A stretch of 41,785 nt of DNA from JADHUC01 sp964617665 (GTDB taxonomy: Bacteria > Planctomycetota > Planctomycetia > Pirellulales > Pirellulaceae): positions 1 through 41,785 of the forward strand of contig CAZUAH010000063.1 in the NCBI GenBank assembly GCA_964617665.1, in the 5' to 3' direction. Position 1 is the stretch's first letter; the number at the start of each line of letters is the position of its first letter. A program made the translations under genes and the position numbers. Below are positions 1 through 7,161 of the stretch, piece by piece. Under the pieces are notes generated by a model, which was not told the origin of the DNA, did not search any database, and saw nothing but the letters and a program-made list of their open reading frames with translations.

Positions 1-442
1 CCCGCGCCACTTGGGGCCGATGCGACGGCGAAGGGGGAAGGGGCGGCCCCTTTTGTCGAGCCCGAGCGGAGGTTTTCAGCGTGCCGTGGGGACGGAGAAT
101 CTCGGAAAAAGTCCCCAAAAACGCGACCAGGGGGATTGACGAGCAACGGGTGCTTGCCGCTTGATGGAGGGGTGGCGAAGACGCGTACGTTCTGTGCAAC
201 GCCCACGCGTTGAAAAAGCGATTGCCGTGGACCGGATGTTACCCCCGGAAGATTGCGCAAGCTCCCGTTGCGTTGAACCGGCGTGACGCTCTCCAACGGC
301 AACAGCCGTCGTCGTCCATTTCTAAGATCGTTCAAAACAACCCCTACACCCACCGCGCTACCGGTGCGCGCGGCGAGTAACGATTAGCTGCTCTCGCCTG
401 AAACCTGAAACCTGACCGCTTTCACCGCAAGGAACCCAGCGC
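1..442. other. Gene-free left edge of window
   Basis: I see no convincing gene here. A plus-strand frame is open from the window edge to a stop near 210, but its composition is not persuasive. A short direct repeat (CCTGAAA units) lies near 398-416. A GC-rich dyad with CCGCGC and GCGCGG arms lies around 353-373. The last 20 bases contain an AAGGA-type ribosome binding site for the gene starting at 443. This may be the left flank of the mobile module that follows, but I cannot identify an end. Confidence 0.4.
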
Positions 443-2920
443 ATGCAGAACAACGACTTCACTCAAAGACTTCTGGCCGACCCTCTGGCAACCGTGGCCG
501 ACTACTACGCCCGTCACTTGAACGCCGCCGCCCATGCGTTCCTTCAAAGGAACTGCCTCGGCGCCGACGACGGCTTGCGTGTGGGCTTCGCCGATCGCAC
601 GCTTGGCAAGCAGATCCCCGAACGGCAATACAAGGCCGGGCGCGAGCTGCGCACCAAGTTACAGCAGGTGGGCATCCTCAAGGCGTCCGGTCACGAGGCG
701 TTGCGCGGCTTCGTGACCGTACCGCTGACCGACCTCGACGGCAACACCACGGGGATCTACGGCCTGCGCGTCGACAACCACGGCAAAGCGGAGCCGCAAC
801 AGACCATCGGCAGCGGGCTGTTCAATGCGGCCGCGTTGAACTCGTACGAGGAAGTCATCATCTGTGCCGACGTGCGCGACGCCTGGACGTTCCACGCCGC
901 CGGTCACGCCAACGCGATCGCCGCCGACGGCTTGCCGCTCACCCAACAACACGTGAGCCACGTGCGGCGGATCCTGCTGGCCGATCCTAACATGAACGGC
1001 CAGTTGTCCGGCCACGTGGAACGAATGCGGATTCACTTCCCCGAAGGAACGACCGTCAACCAATACGCCATCCTCAACCGCACCCTCGACGACGCCCTCG
1101 GCAAACGCATCCGCGCCGCAACCCACGTAAGGCGAGCAGCAGATTCCGATGTCCCCTCTCCCCCGCCCGCGCAGCGGAATAGCGGGGGAGAGGGCAGGGT
1201 GAGGGGTGGGAAATCCCAGTCTGCCGCTCGCCTAAATGCCGTAGGCTTCCAGCCTGCGGGTGCAGAGCGCGAAGACGAACCCACCGACCACCCACAACGA
1301 AAATCCCCCACCGCATCCCCAACCCCCGCACCGCTGGCCGAGATCGACATCGAGCAATCCGACACCGAAACCATCTTCCGCATCGAATCACGCCGCTGGC
1401 GCGTGCGTGGTCTGGAGCGCAACACCACGCCCGGCGTGATGCGAATCAATCTGATGGTCTACAACGAACGAAACGACCGCTTCCACGTCGACACCCTCGA
1501 CCTGTACCATGCACGAGCCCGCCGCGTGTTCCTCAAAGAATCCTCCGAAGAAACGGCCATGGCTGAACACGACCTGCGTGCCGACCTGGGCCGCGTCCTG
1601 TTGCAGCTCGAACAACTGCAACACGAACAACAGACCCGCGACAAGAACGAAGCACAGGCCGTGCAACTGACTGACGAACAGCGCCGCGAAGCCATGCAGT
1701 TGTTGACCGACGACCGCCTGTTGGAACGCATCCTGGACGACTTCGACGCCTGCGGGATCGTGGGCGAGCGGATCGGCAAGTTGACCGGCTACCTGGCGGC
1801 CACCAGCCGCCTGCTGGCCAAGCCGCTGGGCGTGATCATCCAAAGCTCCTCGGCCGCGGGCAAGACCTCGCTGCTGGAAGCCATCCTGGCCTTCATGCCG
1901 CCCGAAGGCCAATTCGCCTGCAGCGCCATGACCGGCAGGAGCCTGTACTATGCAGGCCAACTGGATCTGCGCCACAAAATCCTCTCGGTGGCCGAAGAGC
2001 AAGGCGCACGCGATGCGTCCTACGCCTTGAAGCTCCTACAGAGCGACGGCAAGCTGTCGATCGTCACCACGGCCAAAGAATCCGGCACCGGCCGCACGGC
2101 CGTCGAGCGTTACGACGTAGCCGGTCCGGTGGCCACGCTGATGACCACCACCTCCGCCGACGTGGACCCGGAGCTATTGAATCGCTGCCTGGTGTTGAGC
2201 GTCGACGAAGACGCGGAACAAACGGCCGCCATCCAGCAACGGCAGCGCGACGCCGAGACGCTCCAAGACATCCTGGCCGCACAAGCCGTGCTCCGGATCC
2301 GCACGCTCCATCAAAACGCCCAGCGCCTGCTGCGCCCGCTGCACGTGGTCAATCCCTACGCCGATCAACTCACCTTCGCCAAAACCCGCGTACGCAACCG
2401 ACGCGACAACGCCAAGTACCTCTCGCTGATCAAATCCGTAACGCTGCTGCACCAATACCAACGCCCGGTGCAACAAGCTACGGCGCACGGCACGAGCATC
2501 GAGTACATCGAAGTCACGCGCGATGATATCGCCGTGGCCAACCGCATCGCCGGAGCCGTGTTCGGCTCCAGCATCGACGAACTGCCCACACAAACCCGCC
2601 GTCTGCTCCGCGACGTGTTCACCTACGTCGAGCGGGCCGCGGGCGAGACAGGCGCTTCGCTGGAAGACCTGCGTTTCACCCGCCGCCAGTTACGCGAACA
2701 ACTCGACTGGGGACACACCCAATTGCGCATCCATCTGAACCGCCTGGCCGCCTACGAATACGTCCACGTCCATCCCGGCCCCGGTCGCACGCTGCTGTAC
2801 GAACTCCGCTGGGACGGACGAGGACGCGAAGGCGAGCCCACCCTGTTCGGCCTGACCGACCCGGCCACCCTGGTCGAACCTTCCGGTACGACCAACCTAT
2901 CGGCGGCCCCAAACGCTTGA
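443..2920 (+). CDS. Mobile-element primase/helicase-like protein (degenerate Toprim plus P-loop ATPase)
   Basis: An 825-residue protein resembling the large CHC2/Toprim primase-type proteins found beside tyrosine recombinases. Residues about 10-110 match the DnaG-like core region (VGFADRTLG, AGRELRTKLQ, SGHEALRGF). About 135-200 is Toprim-like, but the usual Glu is Ala (CADVRDA) and the DxD motif reads ADPNMNG. No CHC2 zinc finger is visible. After a low-complexity linker (about 229-300) come WRVRGLERN and FHVDTLDLY, a coiled stretch near 380-415, then an ATPase with Walker A SSSAAGKTS (Lys474) and a Walker B-like ILSVAEEQ near 513. The C-terminus resembles a winged helix (about 735-800). The start is backed by AAGGA eight bases upstream. 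The likely role is replication or mobilisation of the element; that is inference. The linker contains a palindromic repeat inserted in frame. Confidence 0.7.
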   Translation: MQNNDFTQRLLADPLATVADYYARHLNAAAHAFLQRNCLGADDGLRVGFADRTLGKQIPERQYKAGRELRTKLQQVGILKASGHEALRGFVTVPLTDLDGNTTGIYGLRVDNHGKAEPQQTIGSGLFNAAALNSYEEVIICADVRDAWTFHAAGHANAIAADGLPLTQQHVSHVRRILLADPNMNGQLSGHVERMRIHFPEGTTVNQYAILNRTLDDALGKRIRAATHVRRAADSDVPSPPPAQRNSGGEGRVRGGKSQSAARLNAVGFQPAGAEREDEPTDHPQRKSPTASPTPAPLAEIDIEQSDTETIFRIESRRWRVRGLERNTTPGVMRINLMVYNERNDRFHVDTLDLYHARARRVFLKESSEETAMAEHDLRADLGRVLLQLEQLQHEQQTRDKNEAQAVQLTDEQRREAMQLLTDDRLLERILDDFDACGIVGERIGKLTGYLAATSRLLAKPLGVIIQSSSAAGKTSLLEAILAFMPPEGQFACSAMTGRSLYYAGQLDLRHKILSVAEEQGARDASYALKLLQSDGKLSIVTTAKESGTGRTAVERYDVAGPVATLMTTTSADVDPELLNRCLVLSVDEDAEQTAAIQQRQRDAETLQDILAAQAVLRIRTLHQNAQRLLRPLHVVNPYADQLTFAKTRVRNRRDNAKYLSLIKSVTLLHQYQRPVQQATAHGTSIEYIEVTRDDIAVANRIAGAVFGSSIDELPTQTRRLLRDVFTYVERAAGETGASLEDLRFTRRQLREQLDWGHTQLRIHLNRLAAYEYVHVHPGPGRTLLYELRWDGRGREGEPTLFGLTDPATLVEPSGTTNLSAAPNA
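1128..1235. repeat. Nested palindromic insertion inside a coding region
   Basis: Outer inverted repeat 1128-1143 / 1220-1235 (14 of 16 positions pair) encloses a perfect 13-bp inverted repeat 1154-1166 / 1182-1194 (CCCTCTCCCCCGC and its complement). The unit is 108 bp, exactly 36 codons, and the reading frame of the host gene stays open through it. The encoded segment is rich in Pro, Gly, Ser and Arg, in a linker between conserved parts of the protein. The CTCTCCCCC palindrome resembles interspersed repeats common in planctomycete genomes (from memory). Confidence 0.8.
1239..1259. repeat. Short imperfect palindrome beside the nested insertion
   Basis: CCGTAGGCT (1239-1247) pairs with AGCCTGCGG (1251-1259) with one mismatch around a 3-base loop. 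The motif GGCTTCCAGCCTG looks like another interspersed planctomycete repeat, also inside the coding frame, directly after the larger insertion. Confidence 0.5.
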
Positions 2921-3015
2921 TTGACGGGGCAAAAACTTTGATTGGCGGGGCCAAACGGTTGATTGGCGGGGCCAAACGGTTGATTGGCGCCCCAAAAGCG
3001 CCCCATTGGCGGCCC
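2896..3015. repeat. 21-bp tandem dyad array (iteron-like)
   Basis: Four clear 21-bp units lie at 2917-2937, 2938-2958, 2959-2979 and 2980-3000, with a degenerate unit on each side (2896-2916 and 3001-3015). The two middle units are identical. The core of each unit is a dyad, TTGGC GGG GCCAA, so each could bind a dimer. The array starts inside the last codons of the primase-like gene and runs towards the recombinase gene. An iteron-type replication or recombination site is inferred from position and structure only. Confidence 0.7.
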
Positions 3016-3132
3016 AGGAAAATCGCCCGAAAACAAGTTCACTCAACCACTTAGCTCAAACGTTGGCGGGTTGCCCGGCTGTACGGCACCCCCTGGCAAA
3101 AAATCGTACTCACCGATCGTACGTAGCGGTAA

Positions 3133-3262
3133 GAACGTGTTTTGAAATTCGTACGATGGCTCTCCGAAGCCGTCGATCGTGGGCAGAACGCTGGTTTTCG
3201 ACGGGCTCGGAGGCCCATCGTACCGGCGAAGTCTGACTGCATCGCAGTGTCAAAACACGTTC
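3133..3262. repeat. Long imperfect hairpin upstream of the recombinase gene
   Basis: Three arm pairs nest in order: GAACGTGTTTTGA 3133-3145 with 3250-3262 (13/13), 3152-3167 with 3207-3222 (14/16), and GCCGTCGA 3169-3176 with 3198-3206 (one bulge). The loop is about 3177-3197. An unpaired 27-base segment on the right makes the stem asymmetric. It lies about 100 bp before the recombinase start. It could be a folded recombination site, a regulatory RNA leader or a small palindromic element. Confidence 0.65.
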
Positions 3263-3363
3263 TACGTCTGACGCACCGTTCATCGCCGTCCGACGAACGG
3301 ATCTTTCAAACCCCTTCACCGTCGGCGTGATCGGTGCGCGCCGACACCGTAGGAGATGTCACT

Positions 3364-4377
3364 ATGTCCTCAACACTCGATACGGTCCTTGCCCATCCCT
3401 TCGGCGACGAGTCCGACCCGCGCGGGTTCTGGCGGTTGCTGCAAGAACACGTGGAACACCTCAAGGTGCGCAACTATTCGCCCGCCACCATGCGAGCCCG
3501 CGCCTTCTACGTGCGGGCCTTCGCCCGCTGGTGCCTGGATCGGGACCTGACCCAACCGGCCCAAGTCACCAAACCCATTCTCGAATCCTTCCAGCGTCAC
3601 TTGTACCGCGTGCGCAAGGCCAACGGCCAGCCACTCTCCTGGTCGAGCCAAACGCTGCACCTGACGCACGTCAATCAATTCTTCCGATACCTGGTGAAGA
3701 TGAATCACCTGCCCTTCAACCCGGCGGCCGAACTGGAACTGCCCAAGCAACCCAAGTCGCTACCCAAACCGGTTCTGTCACCGGAAGAAGTCGAACGCGT
3801 GTTGGCCGAACCCGACACGACAACCGCGCTGGGCCTGCGCGACCGCGCGATCCTGGAAACGTTTTACTCGTCGGGCCTCCGCCGCGCGGAGCTCTGCCGT
3901 CTTCGGCTGGACGAACTCGACGTATCCCGCCGCGCCATCTTCATCCGCCTCGGCAAGGGCCAGAAAGACCGCTACGTCCCGGTAGGCGTACGCGCCCTGG
4001 TATGGATCGCCCGCTACGTCGAGCACGCCCGAGACAAACTGCTGCTCGACGCGAAAGAGCCCACGCTCTTCCTGACCAAAGACGGCCAACCATTGAGCCC
4101 CGATTCCCTGACCGAGTACGCCCGGCGTTACCTGCGCTCCTCGGGCGTGAACAAAGCGGGCGCCTGCCACATCTTCCGCCACACCATGGCCACGTTGATG
4201 TTGGAGAACGGAGCCGAAATCCGCTACCTCCAAGCGATCCTCGGCCACGAGCGATTAGAGACCACACAAATCTACACCCGCACCAGTCTCCGCAAGCTCC
4301 TGGAAGTCCACGACGCCACGCACCCGGCAGAGCAACCCGACAAAGACGCCGACTCACCGCCTGACTCGAAGGACTAG
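3364..4377 (+). CDS. Tyrosine recombinase (XerC/D-like integrase)
   Basis: A 337-residue site-specific recombinase. The N-terminal SAM-like core-binding domain covers about residues 20-125 and the catalytic domain about 135-315. The complete active site is visible: Arg173 (SGLRRAEL), Lys198 (LGKGQKDR), His269 and Arg272 (HIFRH), His295 (LGHERLETT) and nucleophile Tyr304 (QIYTR). I chose ATG 3364 over an upstream GTG at 3334 because AGGAG sits eight bases before it. It follows the primase-like gene on the same strand, separated by the dyad array and hairpin, which are natural candidates for its binding or recombination sites. The gene looks functional. Its target site is not known from the sequence. 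Confidence 0.9.
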   Translation: MSSTLDTVLAHPFGDESDPRGFWRLLQEHVEHLKVRNYSPATMRARAFYVRAFARWCLDRDLTQPAQVTKPILESFQRHLYRVRKANGQPLSWSSQTLHLTHVNQFFRYLVKMNHLPFNPAAELELPKQPKSLPKPVLSPEEVERVLAEPDTTTALGLRDRAILETFYSSGLRRAELCRLRLDELDVSRRAIFIRLGKGQKDRYVPVGVRALVWIARYVEHARDKLLLDAKEPTLFLTKDGQPLSPDSLTEYARRYLRSSGVNKAGACHIFRHTMATLMLENGAEIRYLQAILGHERLETTQIYTRTSLRKLLEVHDATHPAEQPDKDADSPPDSKD

Positions 4378-4412
4378 TCGCAACTTCCAGCGGCCTGATC
4401 TACAATTGAGCT

Positions 4413-5390
4413 ATGCTCCTGGTCCGCAAAAAGCCGAACCAATCGCCCCGCGCCGACCTTCGCGCGCGTGGGGCGATCATACGCCAACATCACCTCCGCC
4501 ATTGCGCAGCAATCTCCACCGAATCCCACGCCAAACGCAACTCGCATCATCCCAGTTGCACTCGATGCGGATCAATCGGCCAAGACCCAATCGGATTCGA
4601 AGCAGGTGACGCGAATCTGTATCGGTACGTCGCGAACAGCCCGACCAATGCGACTGATCCAAGTGGCGAAGTCTGGAACTTCGTAATTGGAGCTGCGATC
4701 GGAGGAGGATTGGATTTTGCTAGTCAAGTGCTGATTGAAGGGCGTAGCTGGAATAAAGAGCCCAAGATAAACTTGTATCGAGTCGGCGCGTCAGCTGCGA
4801 TTGGCGCGGTCATGCCGACGGGGCTGGGTGCAGCCAAAGACGCGGCAGGCGCAATGCGTGCTGCCAGCGCATGTCGGGGCGCAATCATGGATGCGCTAGC
4901 TTCCATCGGCACAGGTTTCATGTCGCGGAACCGCGTGGTGAATGAAATGTGGGCAAGGAAACTGATTGAACGCGCAGTGGAGCAAGGTTACCGCGAAAAG
5001 CTCGCCAAGTATGCAGCCAACGAACTCTCGATAAAAGCGGTAAAGGAACTCCTGAAAAAGCTGGCTGCAATGGGGGCTGCCAAGGAGGGTGCGGACGCCC
5101 TCTTCGGCCCTGAGGATTCAACGCGTCCGCAACAGGCTCCCGATTGCCAGGGTGTCCCGGCCGCGCCACCCGTACCATTCGATGCACGACACTTTCGTCC
5201 CGTCGAAGGACTTTCGTATGTGGATGAACCTTTCAGCGATCACAGAGGAAACTTCATTTGGCGGATGTGGCATAGGGGGGAAAAAAGAATTCGTGTCGAT
5301 TGGTTTGAGATAATGCCCGATGGGCGCCATGTGCCAGTCTATGAGGGCCTTAACGGTGAGATCATACGGCTGATCATGCCGCCAGAATGA
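4413..5390 (+). CDS. 5'-truncated RHS core tail joined to a variable C-terminal domain
   Basis: The frame contains the last signature of the RHS repeat-associated core: DPIGFEAGDANLYRYV (from 4584) followed by NSPTNATDPSGE (to about 4672). In RHS/polymorphic toxin proteins this marks the junction to a variable C-terminal tip. Here almost the whole RHS barrel is missing: upstream of the junction only GSIGQ looks homologous, and the first 50 residues look non-native, so ATG 4413 is doubtful. The tip (about 240 residues) has Gly/Ala-rich, membrane-like segments (FVIGAAIGGGLDF, VGASAAIGAVMP), a helical Lys-rich part, and a C-terminal piece with IWRMWHRGEKRIRVDWFEI that I cannot assign. It looks like a displaced (orphan) RHS tip. 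Its stop overlaps the next start (ATGA). Confidence 0.6.
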   Translation: MLLVRKKPNQSPRADLRARGAIIRQHHLRHCAAISTESHAKRNSHHPSCTRCGSIGQDPIGFEAGDANLYRYVANSPTNATDPSGEVWNFVIGAAIGGGLDFASQVLIEGRSWNKEPKINLYRVGASAAIGAVMPTGLGAAKDAAGAMRAASACRGAIMDALASIGTGFMSRNRVVNEMWARKLIERAVEQGYREKLAKYAANELSIKAVKELLKKLAAMGAAKEGADALFGPEDSTRPQQAPDCQGVPAAPPVPFDARHFRPVEGLSYVDEPFSDHRGNFIWRMWHRGEKRIRVDWFEIMPDGRHVPVYEGLNGEIIRLIMPPE

Positions 5391-5657
5391 GGCAAAACAG
5401 GGTGAGCGCAGATTTGGGTGCGTACTATCGTTTTCCTGAGGGTTTGGCCGATGTCTGGTGGGTCCCGTTTCGCAATGCGGGGGCGAGAGTCAGGTTTTTT
5501 GCGGCCAAGAATGGTGCCATAAAATCGACGTGGCCAATGGAAGGTATGGTACTTCAACGGCGTGCCATGCAAGATGCAGCAACTTGATAAGCGTGACCGA
5601 CCAATTGGACAGCCCATTTACCTTGGTTTGCCCGAAGGCCTATGTTGGTTAGGATAG
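5387..5657 (+). pseudogene. Small frameshifted gene after the RHS tip (immunity-like position)
   Basis: ATG 5387 overlaps the RHS-tip stop as ATGA, which suggests translational coupling. The first frame reads plausible protein to about 5519 (YYRFPEGLADVWWVPF) and then loses character before its stop at 5587. A second frame, open from 5523 to a stop at 5655-5657, reads QWKVWYFNGVPCKMQQLD and IYLGLPEGLCWLG, also protein-like. A one-base indel in the AAAA run at 5521-5524 would join them into about 90 residues. Genes directly after toxin tips often encode immunity proteins; that role is inferred from position only. If the frameshift is real, the gene is broken. Confidence 0.45.
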
Positions 5658-5673
5658 GCGAGGATGAAAGCTC

Positions 5674-6291
5674 ATGTTAGAGAGATCACGTCAGGCTCTT
5701 CGACGAAACACAACACAGGCGTTGACGCTGCTTCAGTGCGAATTGCAGAATCACGCATCCGACAGCCTCCATCTGAAATTGTCGCAGATCGTTGAGTTCC
5801 TTGAGCAAGAAGACGAAGTAGCGGCTGCTAGGCTTTGGAAGGATGTTCGGCTGGATTGTGAACAGTGCGGGCACAAGCGACGTGAATACATGGAGGCAAT
5901 CGTTGTATGCGTGGACGCGACGTTCCGAAATCTTGAGATTCATGCAGCGACAGGCAGTTGTGAATCTCTCGTTGACTTGTCGGACAGCGCACTCATGGAT
6001 CTCACACGCGCGCTCACGACAACAGATCGAATACCAAGTTCGAAGGACTCCAGTACGACTGAAAAGGGATGCTTGCGTCGATGTATTCTATGCGGGGCTG
6101 GCTTAGCGACGCTCGGGTTCGGTGTCTTCATCCTACTTGCCCCGTCACCGGAAGAAAAATCGCAGCTGTACGCGAAGTGGGCAATCGGCGCTTTTTTCGC
6201 CGTTGGTGGAATTTTTGGAAGTCTGTGGAGCCTTGTAGCTAGCAATGCCCGTATTGACGCAGAGTTTGAGAAATTGTGGGATCGCCTATAG
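5674..6291 (+). CDS. Hypothetical membrane protein with two C-terminal helices
   Basis: A 205-residue protein I do not recognise. Residues 1-130 are hydrophilic and mostly helical, with Cys pairs such as CEQC at 62-65. Two hydrophobic segments follow, about 137-156 (ILCGAGLATLGFGVFILLA) and 169-189 (WAIGAFFAVGGIFGSLWSL), then a short charged tail. This predicts an inner-membrane hairpin with the large N-terminal part on one side. It lies 16 bp after the frameshifted small gene on the same strand. It may belong to the same toxin/immunity-like cluster or be unrelated. No clear Shine-Dalgarno site precedes ATG 5674. Confidence 0.6.
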   Translation: MLERSRQALRRNTTQALTLLQCELQNHASDSLHLKLSQIVEFLEQEDEVAAARLWKDVRLDCEQCGHKRREYMEAIVVCVDATFRNLEIHAATGSCESLVDLSDSALMDLTRALTTTDRIPSSKDSSTTEKGCLRRCILCGAGLATLGFGVFILLAPSPEEKSQLYAKWAIGAFFAVGGIFGSLWSLVASNARIDAEFEKLWDRL

Positions 6292-6960
6292 TTGGGGAAA
6301 GGGAAAAAAGGAAGGGCTTCCCCGGGGTCCGTTCGTGAGTCGCCGAGGGCAGACCCAGGATTCAGGGCAGCGTCGTCCGGCGAGGCGGCGGCGATAGCCG
6401 CCGCTACGCGGCCTTTGGACGCGGCCTTTGGGGTCAGAGCTTCATTTGCCATTAGTGACGCGGGAAAGCCGGCGTGACCGCGTCAGCGCGGGGCAGCGAA
6501 GCGCAGCCCGGCAGGACGGCGGCTGCAGCCGCTGCAGGTCGCCGCGGTAGCGGCGAGTGGGAGAGAAGGCACCGAAGCGGCAAGGCGGTGTGTGTACAAG
6601 GAGAAAGAAAGAACAAGAAGCCGAAGGCACGGCGGACATGGATGGCCGCCGCTTTGATCGGCCCGGTGCCCGGATGGCACCCCGGAGCGCAGGCCAAGGA
6701 AGCGGCTCTGGGGAAAATGTCCGATTCCCAAGCACCAATGACCAATGTAAGAGCGCTCCATCCCGGAAGACCGCCGCGACGGCCGTAGCGGAGGGGCCGG
6801 CGTCTTCGGCGGCCGGGCCGTGCGGAGCCCGCCTAGCCGAGGCCCGGAAGGCCGAGGCGGGTTGCCGTGCCGGAGCAGACATGGGCGGGTCGGCGGAGCG
6901 GAGGAGCGAGCGCTGCGAGCGACGTAGCGCAGCTGTTACCGACCGAATTGCCATCGCACT

Positions 6961-7019
6961 TTTTGCCGAATTGTGGCTGTAGGGATTTTGGTGCTGAAAT
7001 GATGGTTTTGCCGAATTGT
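6961..7019. repeat. 14-bp direct repeat TTTTGCCGAATTGT
   Basis: Identical copies lie at 6961-6974 and 7006-7019. A third partial copy (ACCGAATTG) lies upstream near 6940-6948. The stretch is visibly more AT-rich than its surroundings. No gene or function can be assigned. Confidence 0.5.
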
Positions 7020-7093
7020 TGAGAATTCTGGAGGAGGTGCCCGCGGTAGGGCCGATCTGACGGGACGTGCGGAGTCGCCGTAAGTTGACGAAA

Positions 7094-7122
7094 GTGCGAT
7101 CGCTCGTGTCGAGCGATCGCAC
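7094..7122. repeat. Perfect 13-bp inverted repeat with 3-base loop
   Basis: GTGCGATCGCTCG (7094-7106), loop TGT, then its exact complement (7110-7122). Each arm carries one GCGATCGC-type core. There is no T tract afterwards, so a simple intrinsic terminator is unlikely. It sits just beyond the 3' end of a minus-strand gene remnant. Confidence 0.6.
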
Positions 7123-7161
7123 CAAGTCCTGATTGTTCGGACCAGAATGAAGTCGATTCGT

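Larger units (their letters stand above)
6292..7161. other. Gene-free, palindrome-rich mosaic
   Basis: About 870 bp with no protein-like frame. It holds several GC hairpins: 6385-6392 / 6397-6404 (loop GATA), 6539-6545 / 6550-6556 (loop GGTA), and CCCGCCT 6828-6834 / AGGCGGG 6855-6861 around an inner GGCC dyad. It also contains a segment near 6718-6746 (CCAAGCACCAATGACCAATG) of a type I associate with planctomycete intergenic DNA, and a 14-bp direct repeat at 6961-6974 and 7006-7019. It looks like accumulated repeats and debris. Confidence 0.55.

Noticed and set aside
1..120. Possible remnant of a CHC2 zinc finger (PFC...EVFSV-like text) upstream of the primase-like gene
   Set aside because: Only a few residues match, the Cys/His ligands are not in place, and stops separate it from the gene.
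2896..3015. CRISPR-like array
   Set aside because: The 21-bp units are contiguous, with no spacers and no cas genes nearby.
3327..4364. A 345-codon frame on the same strand as the recombinase
   Set aside because: It is extremely rich in Arg and Pro and lies entirely over the recombinase gene, which has all catalytic residues; it is a GC-driven shadow.
4328..4420. A functional tRNA gene on the minus strand
   Set aside because: The T-stem does not pair, spacing is too long and the 3' part lies in the recombinase coding sequence; kept only as a possible relic.
7094..7122. Intrinsic terminator
   Set aside because: The stem is perfect but no T tract follows on either strand.
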